A DNA stretch of 6,248 nucleotides from Actinobacteria bacterium UBA5176 (GTDB taxonomy: Bacteria > Actinomycetota > UBA4738). Positions 4,797 through 6,248 of the stretch are shown piece after piece. Under the pieces are notes generated by a model. The model saw only the letters and a program-made list of their open reading frames with translations, did no database searches and was not told the origin of the DNA. Made by a program: the position numbers and the translations under genes. The stretch covers positions 1-6,248 of the forward strand of contig DHWS01000158.1 in assembly GCA_002413305.1 (NCBI GenBank), read 5' to 3'. Within the stretch, counting starts at the first letter, position 1. Every line of letters starts with the position of its first letter.

Positions 4797-5075
4797 TCGT
4801 ATCTCAAGCACCGTCAGAGCGTCTTGACCGCCTGCCTCCCAAGCAGCCAACCGCGTGTCCGACCAGCAACAACGATGCTCTGGGCAGCAACAAGGCAGCG
4901 CGCGGGACCGCCAACTAACAGACCTCGGCGGGCTTCGAATCGACGGGCCTCAGGGGAACGATGGATAGGAGTTAGAGGGCTCGAAACGTAACGCTCCTTC
5001 AACCGTCGAGCGACCAACCGTCGTCTCCTCGGGCTCCCGGGTGGGTTGGTGGGGCGTCGAGATACGTCCTTGGAG

Positions 5076-6248
5076 CTACGAGCTGAGGGCGATGGCGCGT
5101 TCGAGCAGCCGATCGGTCTCGGCGATGGCGGGCTTGGAGGCGAGGGAGGCGAAGATCTCTCGGGCGTCGCGGATGGCCTCGGTCGCTTCGGCCACCCGGC
5201 CGAGGGCGAGCAGACAGCGTCCCTGGCCGAGGAGCGCCTGGGCACGCTCCCACGGCATCTCGAACCGCTCCCAGCGCAGGGCGGCGTCGGCGAAGAGCTC
5301 GGCGGCTTCGGCGTGCGAGCCAAGGTGCTCAAGAAGGAGCGCCCGGGCGGTGGCCAGGGCGTGCTCGTACAGCGGGTAGATGGGCTCGAGGCCCTCGGTG
5401 AGGCGCACCGCGAGTTCGGGATCTCCCGCGGCGAGCGCCGCGCGGACCGCATCGGGGAGGTTCGCCGCGTAGTTCGTGTCGGCCCGGATGTTCGGGGACC
5501 GCTCGAGCTCGGCGAGGAGCGCGAGGGCGCCGGCTGGTTCCCCCACGGCTAGGCGGAGCGCCGCGGCTGCCGGGAACGCAAGGGCGAGGAACTGGGGCTC
5601 TGCCAGCTCCCGCGCCTTCTCCACGGTCCAGTCGGCGAGCGGGGCGGCCTCGGCGAGCTCCCCCCGCCGGGTGAGGACGCGCACCTGGGCCAAGCCCACC
5701 TGAAGGAGGGCGAACACGTCCTCGGCCGCCTCGAGGCGAGGGATGAGGTCCCCGGCCAGGGCTATGGCCTCCTCGAGGGAGCCGAGTTCGACGAGGGCCC
5801 CCGCCGTCCCAGCGGCGAACGCGAGCACGAACTCCTCGATCCCTCGGCGTTCGGCGAAGGCGCTGCCCTCCCGGAAGGCCTCGAGCCGCGCCCGCGGCCC
5901 CTCGATCGGCCCCAGGGTCTCGGCGAGGTTGTAGTGCAGCAGGGCGACTTCGCGCCCCAAGCCCTGGTCGGCTGCCGCGTCCATAGCCCGGCGCATGTCC
6001 TGCACGCCGCCGGCGTCTCCGAGGATGGCCCGTGCCCCGCCTCGGAACCCCAGGGCCCGGGCCGGCTCGGGCAGGCCGAGCTCTCCCGCCAGAGCGATGG
6101 CCCGGTCGGCGAAAGCGATCGCCTCGCGGTGCTCGCTCGAGATGAAACTCACCGCTGCCTGCTCGGTCAGGGCCACCGCCAGCTCGGGGGAAGGACCGAG
6201 TGGCTCGAGCGCCCCCCCGGCCCCCGCCGCGACCTGCCGGTCCCGAGG
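5076..6248 (-). CDS. TPR-rich regulator-like protein, C-terminal 390 residues (start outside window)
   Basis: The frame is open to the window edge, so only the C-terminal 390 residues are seen. The GTG at 6176 is internal; upstream codons still read as protein (EPLGPSPELAVALTEQAAV) and match the repeat pattern. The segment is a solenoid of Ala/Leu/Glu-rich helix pairs of tetratricopeptide type, about eight to nine repeats, e.g. EHREAIAFADRAIALAGELG, GSLEEAIALAGDLIPRLEAA, GSHAEAAELFADAALRWERF, and a last unit ending LGRVAEATEAIRDAREIFASL. A 'RAxALLGxGRCLLALGR' ending is typical of large actinobacterial proteins with an N-terminal adenylate/guanylate cyclase or LuxR/SARP-type DNA-binding domain, a STAND/AAA ATPase and a TPR sensor. 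The effector domain lies off the edge, so which type this is cannot be told. TPRs would serve in protein or ligand sensing. The stop is TAG at 5076-5078. Coding density here is normal, unlike the region to its left. Confidence 0.85.
   Translation of the reverse strand, partial: PRDRQVAAGAGGALEPLGPSPELAVALTEQAAVSFISSEHREAIAFADRAIALAGELGLPEPARALGFRGGARAILGDAGGVQDMRRAMDAAADQGLGREVALLHYNLAETLGPIEGPRARLEAFREGSAFAERRGIEEFVLAFAAGTAGALVELGSLEEAIALAGDLIPRLEAAEDVFALLQVGLAQVRVLTRRGELAEAAPLADWTVEKARELAEPQFLALAFPAAAALRLAVGEPAGALALLAELERSPNIRADTNYAANLPDAVRAALAAGDPELAVRLTEGLEPIYPLYEHALATARALLLEHLGSHAEAAELFADAALRWERFEMPWERAQALLGQGRCLLALGRVAEATEAIRDAREIFASLASKPAIAETDRLLERAIALSS

Larger units (their letters stand above)
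4615..5075. other. Largely gene-free interval between the TPR gene and the accessory genes
   Basis: Apart from the doubtful ORF at 4574-4723, I see no gene in these 461 bases. It holds the right copy of the 21-base repeat (4776-4796) and a 9-base direct repeat CAACCGTCG at 5000-5008 and 5015-5023. It must contain the 3' end of the TPR transcript, but no hairpin followed by a T-run is visible. Confidence 0.45.

Noticed and set aside
4925..4950. TTCGAATCG sequence suggesting a tRNA T-loop
   Set aside because: The flanking bases do not form a T-stem on either strand, and no anticodon arm or acceptor pairing could be found at the right distances.
5046..5552. 168-residue plus-strand open frame antisense to the TPR gene
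   Set aside because: It lies wholly opposite clear TPR coding sequence and is Gly/Arg/Glu-rich, typical of a mirror frame.

Overview
The window is very GC-rich, and its genes use G/C-ending codons and GGAGG-type ribosome binding sites. A decayed FtsK C-terminus resembles actinobacterial FtsK, and a TPR protein at the right edge resembles the C-terminal part of the large cyclase/ATPase-TPR regulators common in Actinomycetota, especially Thermoleophilia-like lineages. The best guess is a chromosomal segment of an uncultured high-GC actinomycete. This is an inference from protein style, not from a marker gene.

Layout: every credible intact gene is on the minus strand. From right to left they are: (1) 6248-5076, the C-terminal 390 residues of a TPR-rich protein whose start lies outside the window; (2) a gene-poor gap, then a 112-residue protein of unknown function (4614-4276) with a strong ribosome binding site; (3) a 521-base gap, then a 181-residue protein (3754-3209) built from two copies of a CxxC...HxxxC zinc-binding module; (4) a 463-base gap with a good hairpin, then a 241-residue HUH-type replication initiator-like protein (2745-2020) followed 26 bases later by a 71-residue protein with a CxxC motif (1993-1778), probably one operon; (5) a 171-residue four-helix membrane protein (1469-954); (6) a 94-residue protein (302-18) that weakly recalls the TBP-like N-terminal domain of RNase HIII. 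On the plus strand at about 423-615 lies a wrecked copy of the last ~60 codons of ftsK (the gamma, DNA-reading winged helix), broken by one in-frame stop and one single-base frameshift.

The left 5.07 kb looks like an accessory region. By my count only about half of it is coding (roughly 2.6 kb), most genes are small and unrecognised, it holds a replication initiator-like gene and a displaced housekeeping gene fragment, and it carries short dispersed repeats. The clearest repeat is a ~112-base sequence present twice (825-937 and 1655-1766), each time immediately 3' of a minus-strand gene. It carries hairpins and may be a mobile or duplicated terminator-like element. A plausible reading is the decayed remains of an integrated replicon (plasmid or phage-like) next to ordinary chromosome. 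No integrase, coat, capsid or partner gene is visible to prove it.
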